Assembly: GCA_025464915.1 (NCBI GenBank)
Contig: JAODNF010000150.1
Span: 1 to 24,800, forward strand
Direction: 5' to 3'
Length of the DNA stretch: 24,800 bases
DNA from: Frankiales bacterium
Lineage (GTDB): Bacteria > Actinomycetota > Actinomycetes > Mycobacteriales > SCTD01
The notes beneath the pieces are model-generated. The model ran no database searches. It worked only from the letters and a program-made list of their open reading frames with translations, and was not told the origin of the DNA. Both the position numbers and the translations under genes were made by a program. Positions 12,764 to 20,067 of the stretch are shown here, piece by piece. Position 1 is the first letter of the stretch, and every line of letters begins with the position of its first letter.

Positions 12764-13983
12764 CCGACTCTCTCGTCCAGAGGGACCGCGAGGTCCTCTG
12801 GCACCCGTACGCCCCTCCCCGCGCCGACCCGCTCTTCGGCGTGGTGGCCGCCTCCGGGACGCGGCTCACCCTCGAGGACGGCCGCACGGTCGTCGACGGG
12901 ATGAGCTCGTGGTGGGCCGCCATCCACGGCTACCGGCACCCGGTCCTGGACCGGGCGCTGAAGGACCAGGTCGACCGGTTCAGCCACGTCATGTTCGGCG
13001 GCCTGACCCACGCACCGGCCGTCGAGCTGGGCGAGCTGCTGACCCGGATCACCGGCTTCGACCGGGTCTTCTTCGCCGACTCCGGCTCGGTCGCCGTCGA
13101 GGTCGCGCTGAAGCTGTGCGTCCAGGCCACCGGGGTCCCCCGCGTCCTCACCGTGCGCGGCGGCTACCACGGGGACACCGCCGGCGCCATGTCCGTCACC
13201 GACCCCAACGGCATGCACGGCCTGTTCCGCGGCCACGTCGTGGAGCAGGTCTTCGTGGACCGGCCTCCGGTCACCCGGCTCGACGGCGACCTCGACCAGC
13301 TGCGGGCCGCGCTGCAGCAGCCGCTCGCGGCCCTGATCGTCGAGCCCGTCGTCCAGGGCGCCGGCGGGATGCGCTGGTACGACCCGACCTGGCTCGCCGA
13401 GGCCGTGTCGTTGGCGCGCGCGCAGGGCGTCCTCGTCGTCTTCGACGAGATCGCCACCGGCTTCGGCCGCACCGGCGAGCTGTGGGGCATGGACCTCGCC
13501 GGCGTGCGGCCGGACGTCATGTGCATCGGCAAGGCCCTGACCGGCGGCACCATGACGCTCGGCGCGGTGCTGACGACGACCGAGGTCGAGGAGCGCATCG
13601 GCGGTGCGTTCATGCACGGCCCGACGTTCATGGCCAACCCGCTCGCCTGCGCCGTCGCGCGCGCCTCGACCGAGCTGCTGCTGTCCCAGGACTGGAGGGC
13701 GACGGTCTCCAGGATCGGTACGGAGCTGGCGGCCGGTCTCGCGCCGGCGCGGGACCTCCCCGGCGTCGCCGACGTCCGAGTCAAGGGCGCGATCGGCGTG
13801 ATCGAGCTGACCGAGCCGTGCGACATGTCGGTGCTGCAGCCGAGACTGGTCGCCGAGGGGGCGTGGGTGCGCCCGTTCGGGAAGCTGGTCTACACGATGC
13901 CGCCCTATGTCTCGACCCCCGAGGACGTCGCCACCGTCACCGGCGCGATGGTCCGGTCCCTCCAGTCACCACCGCCCCGATGA
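12760..13983 (+). CDS. bioA: Adenosylmethionine-8-amino-7-oxononanoate aminotransferase
   Basis: 407 aa class III aminotransferase making 7,8-diaminopelargonate from the BioF product with S-adenosylmethionine as amino donor. Diagnostic: HPYAPP near the N terminus, DGMSSWWAAIHGY, FADSGSVAVEVALK, VFDEIATGFGRTG, and the PLP lysine Lys258 in CIGKALTGG. The start forms a GTGA overlap with the bioB stop; the stop forms an ATGA overlap with tag. Order of genes (D-B-A) differs from the A-F-D-B order I recall for mycobacteria. Confidence 0.95.
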   Translation: MTDSLVQRDREVLWHPYAPPRADPLFGVVAASGTRLTLEDGRTVVDGMSSWWAAIHGYRHPVLDRALKDQVDRFSHVMFGGLTHAPAVELGELLTRITGFDRVFFADSGSVAVEVALKLCVQATGVPRVLTVRGGYHGDTAGAMSVTDPNGMHGLFRGHVVEQVFVDRPPVTRLDGDLDQLRAALQQPLAALIVEPVVQGAGGMRWYDPTWLAEAVSLARAQGVLVVFDEIATGFGRTGELWGMDLAGVRPDVMCIGKALTGGTMTLGAVLTTTEVEERIGGAFMHGPTFMANPLACAVARASTELLLSQDWRATVSRIGTELAAGLAPARDLPGVADVRVKGAIGVIELTEPCDMSVLQPRLVAEGAWVRPFGKLVYTMPPYVSTPEDVATVTGAMVRSLQSPPPR

Positions 13984-14531
13984 TCTGCTTCGGCGCCGGC
14001 GACCCGCTCTACGAGCCCTACCACGACACCGAGTGGGGCTGGCCGCAGACGACGACCCAGCATCTCTACGATAATATCTGCCTCGAGGGGATGCAGGCCG
14101 GGCTGGCGTGGATCACGGTGCTGCGCAAGCGCGAGGCGTTCCGCGAGGTGTTCCAGGGCTTCGACCCGGCGAAGGTCGTCGACGTCGACATCGAGCCGCT
14201 GCTGCAGAACGCGCGCATCATCCGGGCGCGGGCGAAGCTGCAGGCCTGCGTCACCAACGCCCACGCCACGCTCGCGATGGACGGCGGCCTGCCCGAGCTG
14301 ATCTGGTCCTACCGCGAGGACAGGAAGGCGCCGACGAGCTGGGCGGACGTTCCGGCCACGACCAAAACGTCGGTCGAGCTGTCGAAACGACTGAAGAAGC
14401 TCGGGTTCGTGTTCGTCGGCCCCACGACGGTCTACTCCCTGCTCCAGGCGACGGGTGTCGTCAACGACCACCTCGCGGACTGCCGCGTCCGCGACGAGGT
14501 GGAGCAGGCCCGCGCCCGCGTCGTTCTCTGA
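13980..14531 (+). CDS. tag: DNA-3-methyladenine glycosylase I
   Basis: 183 aa. Base-excision repair enzyme that removes 3-methyladenine. Zinc ligands of the family are all present: Cys3, His15, His164 and Cys168 (DHLADC). Catalytic-site Glu36 lies in CLEGMQAGLAWITVL. The ATG at 13980 overlaps the bioA stop (ATGA), and starting here puts the zinc Cys at residue 3, where the family has its N-terminal Cys. Placement at the end of a bioB-bioA unit is unexpected for a repair gene; S-adenosylmethionine, the BioA amino donor, is also a source of 3-methyladenine in DNA, but linking the two is speculation. Its 3' side faces the convergent regulator 48 bases away. Confidence 0.95.
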   Translation: MICFGAGDPLYEPYHDTEWGWPQTTTQHLYDNICLEGMQAGLAWITVLRKREAFREVFQGFDPAKVVDVDIEPLLQNARIIRARAKLQACVTNAHATLAMDGGLPELIWSYREDRKAPTSWADVPATTKTSVELSKRLKKLGFVFVGPTTVYSLLQATGVVNDHLADCRVRDEVEQARARVVL

Positions 14532-14579
14532 CACCCGACCCGGGCGCTCGGGCGGCGGCCGGCCAAGGGATCGCGCAGG

Positions 14580-15551
14580 TCAGGCGGTCTGGCCGGAGAA
14601 GCAGCGGGCGTACGCCGAGGGCGAGGTGCCCCTCTCCCGCGCGAACGCCGACCGCAGCGTCGCGGCCGATCCGAAGCCCGCGCGGCGAGCGACCTCCTCG
14701 ACCCGCATCCCTTGCTCCAGAAGGGATTGCGCGTGCCCGACCCGCTGCTCGAGGACCCACTTCGCCGGCGTCACGCCGGTGACCTCGCGGAAGCGGCGGG
14801 CGAACGTGCGCGGCGACATGTGCGCCCGCTTGGCCAACTCCTCGACCGCGAGATCGGTGTGCAGGTGCTGCACGATCCAGTCGAGCAGCCCCGCGAGCTC
14901 GTCCGTCCCGGCGTGCCGCATCAGCGGCACCGGCGCCTCGACGTACTGCGCCTGCCCGCCGTCGCGGAACGCCGGCACGACCATCCGGCGCGCGTAGGCG
15001 TTGGCGACGGCGACACCGTGCTCCTGCCGGACCACGTGCAGGCAGGCATCGATGCCCGCCGACGTGCCGGCCGACGTGATGATCTGCCCGGTGTCGACGT
15101 AGAGGACGTCCGGGTCGACGTCGATGGCCGGGTACCGCGCGGCCAGGACGTCGGTGTAGCGCCAGTGCGTGGTGGCGCGCTTGCCGTCGAGGACGCCGGC
15201 GGCGGCCAGGACGAAAGCTCCGCTGCAGACGGACAGCACGCGGGCGCCCCGGTCCACCGCGTCACGGACCACCTGGAGCAGCTCCTCCGGCGGCTGCTCC
15301 TCGATGTCGCGCCACGCAGGGATGCAGACGAGGTCGGCGGAGGCCACCCGGTCGAGCCGGTGCTCGGTGTCGATCGTGAAGTGGTAGCCCTGACCGGACC
15401 GCAGGGGCGGCGGCTCTGCCGCGACCACCGCGAAGTCGTAGCCAGGCAGTCCCTGGTCGGTCCGGTCGAGGCCGAAGACCTCGCAGACGACCCCCAGCTC
15501 GAAGGCTGCGAAGTCGTGGGCCACGATCGCGACGACATCTCTGAGCGCCAT
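14580..15551 (-). CDS. GlxA/AraC-family transcriptional regulator with DJ-1/PfpI domain
   Basis: 323 aa. The N-terminal amidase-like DJ-1/PfpI domain (about residues 5-185) contains the nucleophile elbow SVCSGAFVLA. The C-terminal AraC-type double helix-turn-helix (about 220-318) contains MSPRTFARRFREVTGVTPAKW and GFGSAATLRSAFARERGTSPSAYA. The effector is unknown. ATG at 15551 has no obvious ribosome site. It is divergent from the 38-residue peptide gene, and the gap between them holds a GTGGCAG/CTGCCAC repeat that could be its operator. It separates the bioDBA-tag unit from the BsaP-like gene, so it might regulate the latter; this is inference. Confidence 0.9.
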   Translation of the reverse strand: MALRDVVAIVAHDFAAFELGVVCEVFGLDRTDQGLPGYDFAVVAAEPPPLRSGQGYHFTIDTEHRLDRVASADLVCIPAWRDIEEQPPEELLQVVRDAVDRGARVLSVCSGAFVLAAAGVLDGKRATTHWRYTDVLAARYPAIDVDPDVLYVDTGQIITSAGTSAGIDACLHVVRQEHGVAVANAYARRMVVPAFRDGGQAQYVEAPVPLMRHAGTDELAGLLDWIVQHLHTDLAVEELAKRAHMSPRTFARRFREVTGVTPAKWVLEQRVGHAQSLLEQGMRVEEVARRAGFGSAATLRSAFARERGTSPSAYARCFSGQTA

Positions 15552-15560
15552 GTCACGAGT

Positions 15561-15597
15561 GTGGCAGAAAACCGACGCAGGTGCACCTTCCTGCCAC
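15561..15597. promoter_or_regulatory. Candidate operator of the GlxA-type regulator
   Basis: GTGGCAG (15561-15567) and CTGCCAC (15591-15597) form an inverted repeat with centres 30 bases apart, about three helical turns, in the divergent gap of the regulator gene. The spacing suits a dimer on one DNA face. Confidence 0.4.
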
Positions 15598-15632
15598 TGT
15601 TACCCCCTTGCGCAGAGCGGGACCATCAGGAC

Positions 15633-15749
15633 ATGACGATCTTGGTGCTCCTGCTGGCCCTCGCGGTCCTCGGACCGCTCTTCGGCGCCGACTCCCGCGA
15701 CGGTCGGGACTGGCAGCCCGGGCACTGGGGGCCCGGGCGACTGCGCTAG
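15633..15749 (+). CDS. 38-residue membrane peptide
   Basis: Begins ATG ACG ATC and encodes one hydrophobic helix (ILVLLLALAVLGPLFG, residues 3-18) followed by a polar tail ADSRDGRDWQPGH. Base use (G/C at third positions throughout) looks coding, and the charged ADSRDGRDW motif after the helix does not look random. AGG at 15628-15630 is a weak ribosome site. It stops 10 bases before the BsaP-like gene, so the two are probably co-transcribed. No function recognised; it could also be a leader peptide. Too short for most gene finders. Confidence 0.6.
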   Translation: MTILVLLLALAVLGPLFGADSRDGRDWQPGHWGPGRLR

Positions 15750-15759
15750 AAACGGGGCC

Positions 15760-15942
15760 GTGACCTTGCGCGGCCCGTTCTGTCAGCACTGCGGTGAGCC
15801 CGGCACGCACCCCGCGCACCAGAAGGCCCTCGAGCTGGACCCGCCGCGCTACTGCGAGCAGTGCCGGCGCCGCATGGTGGTGCAGGTCCACCCGACCGGC
15901 TGGTCGGCGCGATGCGTGGAGCACGGCACGGTCACCGGTTGA
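15760..15942 (+). CDS. bsaP: BsaP-like biotin synthase auxiliary protein (putative)
   Basis: 60 aa. Two CxxC pairs (Cys8/Cys11 and Cys32/Cys35), then Cys52 and His55, in the context LDPPRYCEQCRRRMVVQ and PTGWSARCVEHG. This pattern matches my memory of the small mycobacterial protein encoded next to bioB (Rv1590, BsaP) that biotin synthase needs for activity; I could not run an alignment. The Cys set could hold zinc or an iron-sulfur cluster. GTG start at 15760, with TAGAAA seven bases upstream. It lies 3 kb downstream of bioB on the same strand. Its stop overlaps the TauE-like gene (TTGA). If not BsaP, it is an uncharacterised zinc-ribbon protein. Confidence 0.68.
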   Translation: MTLRGPFCQHCGEPGTHPAHQKALELDPPRYCEQCRRRMVVQVHPTGWSARCVEHGTVTG

Positions 15943-16652
15943 CCGACGGGCTGCTGGTGCTGCTGATCGCGGCCGGCGCGACGGCCCAGGGCATCAGCGG
16001 GATCGGGTTCGGCCTGATCTGCGGACCCGTCCTGGTCAGCACCCTCGGGCGGACGGACGGCGTCCGGGTCTCGGTGTTCTTCAGTGCCCTCATCAACCTC
16101 GGTGCGCTGGCTCGCGAGCACGCCCACGTGGCGTGGCGATCGGCGATCGGCCTGCTCCTGCCCGCGGTCATCGCGACCCCGCTACTCGCCCTGGCCCTGG
16201 ATCAGGTCCCCTCCCGTGCCGCGCAGGTGATCGCCGGGCTGGCCGCGCTGGTCGGGGCCTCCGCGCTCGCGGCCGGGCTGCACTGGCCGGCGGCCCACTC
16301 GCGCCGCGGCATGGTCGGGGCGGCCGTCGTGAGTGCCGGCATGAACGACGCCGCCGGCATCGGCGGTCCGGCCGTCGCGCTGTGGGCCGACAACGCCGGC
16401 TGGAGCCACGAGAAGACCCGCGGAACGCTGCAGGTCTACTTCCTCGCGCTCAACACCGTCGCGATGGTCACGCTGGGCGTGCCGCAGCAGTCCTCCGGCC
16501 GGTACGGCGAGATGCTCGCCGCCCTCGTCGGCGGCTACCTGCTCGGAGGCGCGCTGTCCCGGCGTACCCCGCCTGCCCTTGCCCGCCGGGTCACGCTGGC
16601 GCTGGCCGGCGCCGGAGGCGTCGTGGTGCTCGTCCGCGCCCTGATCGCCTGA
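15939..16652 (+). CDS. TauE/SafE-family membrane permease
   Basis: 237 aa with about seven or eight hydrophobic helices. Duplicated family motif: GISGIGFGLICGPVL in the first half and AGMNDAAGIGGPAVALW in the second. TauE/SafE proteins move sulfite, sulfoacetate or related organosulfur and other anions across the cytoplasmic membrane; the substrate here is unknown. I start it at TTG 15939, which forms a TTGA overlap with the BsaP-like stop; ATG at 15912 or 15861 in the same frame would overlap that gene more and add non-hydrophobic residues. Pairing a putative sulfur-insertion helper with a possible sulfur-compound permease is notable but not proof of a shared pathway. Confidence 0.85.
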   Translation: MTDGLLVLLIAAGATAQGISGIGFGLICGPVLVSTLGRTDGVRVSVFFSALINLGALAREHAHVAWRSAIGLLLPAVIATPLLALALDQVPSRAAQVIAGLAALVGASALAAGLHWPAAHSRRGMVGAAVVSAGMNDAAGIGGPAVALWADNAGWSHEKTRGTLQVYFLALNTVAMVTLGVPQQSSGRYGEMLAALVGGYLLGGALSRRTPPALARRVTLALAGAGGVVVLVRALIA

Positions 16653-16712
16653 GTCCCAGGGACTTCCCGGCGGGACACGCCGGCGTGCCGGACCGCTCGG
16701 TCCCAGGGACCG
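16653..16712. terminator. Coaxial palindromes between convergent tauE-like and pilT genes
   Basis: GTCCCAGGGAC occurs at 16653-16663 and 16700-16710 (the second extends to CGGTCCCAGGGACCG, 16698-16712), and CACGCCGGCGTG sits at 16676-16687. All share one dyad centre at 16681.5. It fills the whole gap between two converging genes, so a bidirectional terminator is the likely role. Confidence 0.6.
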
Positions 16713-16721
16713 GGTGCCCTG

Positions 16722-17801
16722 CTAGGCGACGAGACCGAGGCGGCGGAGCTCGACGGTGAGGTCGTGGGGCGACGTCGAGGCGGCCATCGCGGCCTCCATC
16801 GTGATGACGCCGTCGCGGATGAACGACACCAGGTGCTGGTCGAAGGTCTGCATGCCGTAGTAGGCGCCCTCGGAGATCAGCTGCGGGATCGTCGCGGTCT
16901 TGTCCGGGTCGGCGATGGCGTCGGCGATGCGACCGGTGTTGACGGCCACCTCCATGACGACGCAGCGGCCCTCGCCGTCGGCGCGAGGCACCAGGCGCTG
17001 GCAGATGATGCCGCGCAGCGAGCCGGCGAGCGCGAGGCGCACCTGCTTCTGCTCGTGCGGCGGGAAGAAGTCGATGATGCGGTTGATCGTCTCGGCGGCG
17101 TCCGTCGTGTGCAGCGTGCTCATGACGAAGTGGCCGGTCTCGGCGGCGGCCAGGCCGGCCTTCACCGTCTCGTGGTCGCGCATCTCGCCGACGAGGATGA
17201 CGTCGGGGTCCTGACGCATGGCGGCACGCATCGCGATGACGAAGTCCTCGGTGTCGACGCGGACCTCGCGCTGGTTGATCATCGCCATCTTGTCGAAGTG
17301 CAGGACCTCGATGGGGTCCTCGATCGTGACGACGTGGACTTCCTTGTTGCTGTTGACGTGGTCGATCATGCCGGCCAGCGTCGTGGTCTTGCCGGAGCCG
17401 GTCGGGCCGGTCACGAGGACCAGGCCGCGGGGCTCCATGGCGAGCGAGGCCAGCACGGGCGGCAGGCCGAGGTCGCTGAGCGGGATGGCCCCGACGGAGA
17501 CGCGGCGGAAGACGAGGCCGGCCGAGCCGCGGCTGCGGAAGGCGTTCACGCGGAAGCGGCCGACGCCGGACAGCGAGTAGGCGAAGTCCGCCTCGTTCGT
17601 GCGCAGGAAGTCGTCCACGAGGTCCTCGCGGAGAACCTCCTCGACCATCTTCTCGGTGTCGGCGGCGGTCAGGTCGCGCGTCTGCAGCTTGCGCAGCCGA
17701 CCGTCGATGCGCACGCGAGGGGGCGAACCGACCTTGCAGTGCAGGTCGGACCCGCCGCACTCCACGAGCGCGCGGAGGAAGGGCTCGATGGACGTCGTCA
17801 C
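16722..17801 (-). CDS. pilT: PilT-type twitching motility ATPase
   Basis: 359 aa secretion-type hexameric ATPase that powers type IV pilus retraction. The N-terminal PAS-like domain starts SDLHCKVGSPPRVRIDG; Walker A is GPTGSGKTTT (132-141); the Asp-box region is VVTIEDPIEVLH; Walker B is VILVGEMRD with Glu206; the His box is STLHTTDA (His231). Length and motifs fit PilT rather than the longer PilB, which also has a Cys zinc motif not seen here. No other pilus gene is in the window. GTG start at 17801; no clear ribosome site. The upstream aminopeptidase gene on the same strand ends 45 bases before it, so co-transcription is possible. Confidence 0.9.
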   Translation of the reverse strand: MTTSIEPFLRALVECGGSDLHCKVGSPPRVRIDGRLRKLQTRDLTAADTEKMVEEVLREDLVDDFLRTNEADFAYSLSGVGRFRVNAFRSRGSAGLVFRRVSVGAIPLSDLGLPPVLASLAMEPRGLVLVTGPTGSGKTTTLAGMIDHVNSNKEVHVVTIEDPIEVLHFDKMAMINQREVRVDTEDFVIAMRAAMRQDPDVILVGEMRDHETVKAGLAAAETGHFVMSTLHTTDAAETINRIIDFFPPHEQKQVRLALAGSLRGIICQRLVPRADGEGRCVVMEVAVNTGRIADAIADPDKTATIPQLISEGAYYGMQTFDQHLVSFIRDGVITMEAAMAASTSPHDLTVELRRLGLVA

Positions 17802-17846
17802 ACAGGGTCTTTCGGCTCGGACTAGCCCGACCTTGACCCGTTTGAT

Positions 17847-19271
17847 CTAGAGAAGCGGCTCCGTCAGCGCAGCCATCCAGCGCTCGACGCCGTCCGGGTC
17901 CCTGGGGAGGGCCGCGGACAGGTTGCGGTGGCCGTCCTCGGTGATCAGGACGTCGTCCTCGATCCGGATGCCGATGCCGCGCAGGTCCTCCGGGACCAGC
18001 AGGTCGTCGAGCTGGAAGTAGAGGCCGGGCTCGACGGTCAGGACGTACCCCGGCTGCAACGTGCCGTCGCGGTACAGCTCGTCACGCGAGGCGGCGCAGT
18101 CGTGCACGTCGAGGCCGAGCATGTGGCTCACGCCGTGGATCGTCCAGCGGCTGTAGCGCTTGTCGTCGTCGGCCAGCACCTCCGCTGCCGACTCGACGAT
18201 GCCGAGGGCCTCAAGGCCCTCCGCCAGCACCTTCATCGCCGCGTTGTGCGGAGCCGTGAACGCGTTCCCGGGCCGGCACTCGGCGAGGGCAGCCTCCTGG
18301 GAGCGGTAGACCAGCTCGTACACCTCTCGCTGCCGCGGGGTCCACGTGCCGCTCACCGGCAGCGTTCGCGTCACGTCGGCCGTGTAGAGCTCGCGTCCCT
18401 CCACCCCCATGTCCAGCAGGATGAGCTCGCCCTCGCGCACCGGGCCGTCGTTGTCGGTCCAGTGCAGCACGCAGGCGTGCGCACCGGCGGCGCAGATCGA
18501 GCCGTAGCCGACGTCGTTGCCCTCGACCCGGGCCCGCAGCCCGAAGACGCCCTCGGCCCAGCGCTCGGAGGTCGCGACGGCCTTCGGCAGCTCGCGGGCG
18601 ACGTCCTCGAAGCCCTTGATCGTCGCGTCGACGGCCTGCTGCAGCTGCTCGACCTCCCACGCGTCCTTGACCAGCCGTGCCTCGGACAGCCAGGTGGCCA
18701 GTTCCTTGTTCGCCTCCTCGCCGCTCTCGAAGAGCTCCTCGACCTTGACGTCGTACGAGGTCAGCACCCGCGCCGCCGTCCCGCGCAGCTTCTCGATCTC
18801 CTCGAGGGGTCGCGTCGCGATGCCGAGCTCGACCGCGACGTCCTCGAGCGACGGCCGCGGACCGACCCAGAACTCGCCGTTGCGGTCGGTGAAGAACGCC
18901 GGCGTCTCGCGCGTCCAGGCCGGCGCCTGGTAGAGCACGGCCTCCCCCGCGGCGTCGATGACGAGGACGGCGTCGGGCTCCCTGGAGCCGACCAGCCAGG
19001 TGAAGTCGCTGCCGGGGCGGAACGGGAAGTCGGTGTCGTTCGCCCGCACCTTGAAACCGCCGCTCGGGACGACCAGCACCTCGCCGGGGAACTGCGCGGC
19101 GAGGCGCGCGCGACGATCGGCCCGGTACGGGGAGGCCTCCTGCACGTCGGCCGCCGGTCGCGGCAGGTCCGCCCACCCGGTGCTCATGAACTCGAGCAGC
19201 TTCGACGGCCGCTTCGGGTCGTGGCTGGCCGTGTTCTCCTGGGGGGTGTCGAGGTTGTCGTCAGTGCCCAT
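17847..19271 (-). CDS. pepP: Xaa-Pro aminopeptidase (aminopeptidase P family)
   Basis: 474 aa, M24 metallopeptidase releasing N-terminal residues before proline. The N-terminal AMP-N domain covers about residues 45-185 (RARLAAQFPGEVLVVPSGG, DTDFPFRPGSDFTWLVG). The C-terminal pita-bread domain has all five metal ligands: Asp in LLDMGVEG, Asp in TADVTRTLP, His in VSHMLGLDVHD, Glu in TVEPGLYF and Glu in IRIEDDVL. Normal length for the actinobacterial type. The ATG at 19271 has TACCCT six bases upstream and no ribosome site, so a leaderless mRNA is likely. The enoyl-CoA hydratase-family gene on the same strand ends 18 bases before the start. Confidence 0.93.
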   Translation of the reverse strand: MGTDDNLDTPQENTASHDPKRPSKLLEFMSTGWADLPRPAADVQEASPYRADRRARLAAQFPGEVLVVPSGGFKVRANDTDFPFRPGSDFTWLVGSREPDAVLVIDAAGEAVLYQAPAWTRETPAFFTDRNGEFWVGPRPSLEDVAVELGIATRPLEEIEKLRGTAARVLTSYDVKVEELFESGEEANKELATWLSEARLVKDAWEVEQLQQAVDATIKGFEDVARELPKAVATSERWAEGVFGLRARVEGNDVGYGSICAAGAHACVLHWTDNDGPVREGELILLDMGVEGRELYTADVTRTLPVSGTWTPRQREVYELVYRSQEAALAECRPGNAFTAPHNAAMKVLAEGLEALGIVESAAEVLADDDKRYSRWTIHGVSHMLGLDVHDCAASRDELYRDGTLQPGYVLTVEPGLYFQLDDLLVPEDLRGIGIRIEDDVLITEDGHRNLSAALPRDPDGVERWMAALTEPLL

Positions 19272-19277
19272 GGGACG

Positions 19278-19283
19278 AGGGTA
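19278..19283 (-). promoter_or_regulatory. Leaderless -10 of pepP
   Basis: TACCCT on the minus strand, six bases before the ATG at 19271, fits TANNNT-N6-ATG. The start therefore likely coincides with or directly follows the transcription start. Confidence 0.5.
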
Positions 19284-19289
19284 CGTCCG

Positions 19290-20048
19290 TCAGCGGCCCT
19301 TCCACTCCGGCTTTCGCTTCTGGAGAAAGGCGCTGATGCCCTCGGACGCGTCCTCGCTCGAGTTGAGCAGCGAGAGCTGTGCCTGCATGGCCCCGAGGCC
19401 GGCTTCCAGGGAGCTCTCCAGAGCCGCCTTGAACGCGGCCTTCCCCAGCCGGACCGCCACCGGGGGCTTGGCCGAGAGGGCCGCGACGAGCGCCTCGGTC
19501 TCCGCCGCGAGGTCATCGACGACCCGACTGACCAGGCCCATCTCGAGGGCCTCGGAGGCATGCACCCGGCGGGCGCTCAGCATCATCTCCATGGCCCGCT
19601 TGGGGCTGACGTGCCGCCCGAGCAGGGCACTCACCATGAACGGCCAGATGCCCAGGTCGACCTCGGGCAGGCCGAACGCGGCGGTCTCGGCGGCGAGGAC
19701 GACGTCGCACCCGAGGACGATCGCCACGCCGCCGGCCAGGCACAGGCCCTGGACGGCCGCGACGACCGGGACCGGGCAGTCGGCCATGGCGAGCACGACC
19801 TCGCGGATCTTCCCGCGGCTCTCGTGCACCTCGAGGCCGGTGGCGTCCGGCGCCATCTGGACCAGGTCGGCGCCGGAGCAGAACACGTTGCCGGCGCTCG
19901 TGACGAGGACGGCCCTCGCCTCGCCCGGATCCCTGAGGGCGGCGAGCATCCCGTCCAGGATCTCCCCGTTGAGGGCGTTGCGCTTCTCCTCCCGGTCGAG
20001 GTGAAGGCGCAGCACCCCGTCGGCGCGTGTCACAGCAAGGTCGGCCAC
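19290..20048 (-). CDS. Enoyl-CoA hydratase/isomerase-family protein
   Basis: 252 aa crotonase-fold protein. Oxyanion-hole segments are NVFCSGADLVQM (about 54-65) and CLAGGVAIVLGCD (103-115). Of the two catalytic glutamates of classical enoyl-CoA hydratase, the position of Glu144 is Ala109 and the position of Glu164 is Glu129 (FGLPEVDLG). That single-Glu pattern fits an isomerase or another crotonase activity better than ordinary hydration. I start it at GTG 20048, with TAGTGT eight bases upstream; the longer frame runs into the divergent membrane gene. Product assignment beyond the superfamily is not supported. Confidence 0.87.
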   Translation of the reverse strand: MADLAVTRADGVLRLHLDREEKRNALNGEILDGMLAALRDPGEARAVLVTSAGNVFCSGADLVQMAPDATGLEVHESRGKIREVVLAMADCPVPVVAAVQGLCLAGGVAIVLGCDVVLAAETAAFGLPEVDLGIWPFMVSALLGRHVSPKRAMEMMLSARRVHASEALEMGLVSRVVDDLAAETEALVAALSAKPPVAVRLGKAAFKAALESSLEAGLGAMQAQLSLLNSSEDASEGISAFLQKRKPEWKGR

Positions 20049-20055
20049 GAGCCGC

Positions 20056-20062
20056 GACACTA
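20056..20062. promoter_or_regulatory. Possible overlapping divergent -10 elements
   Basis: Minus-strand TAGTGT (20062-20057) is eight bases before the GTG at 20048; plus-strand GACACT (20056-20061) is six bases before the GTG at 20068. Similar layout to 6261-6273 and 9363-9372, but the plus hexamer is poor and the minus spacing is one base long. Confidence 0.35.
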
Positions 20063-20067
20063 TCGGG

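Noticed and set aside
14532..14579. Terminator between tag and the convergent regulator gene
   Set aside because: GC-rich with short complementary bits only; no stem longer than about five pairs.
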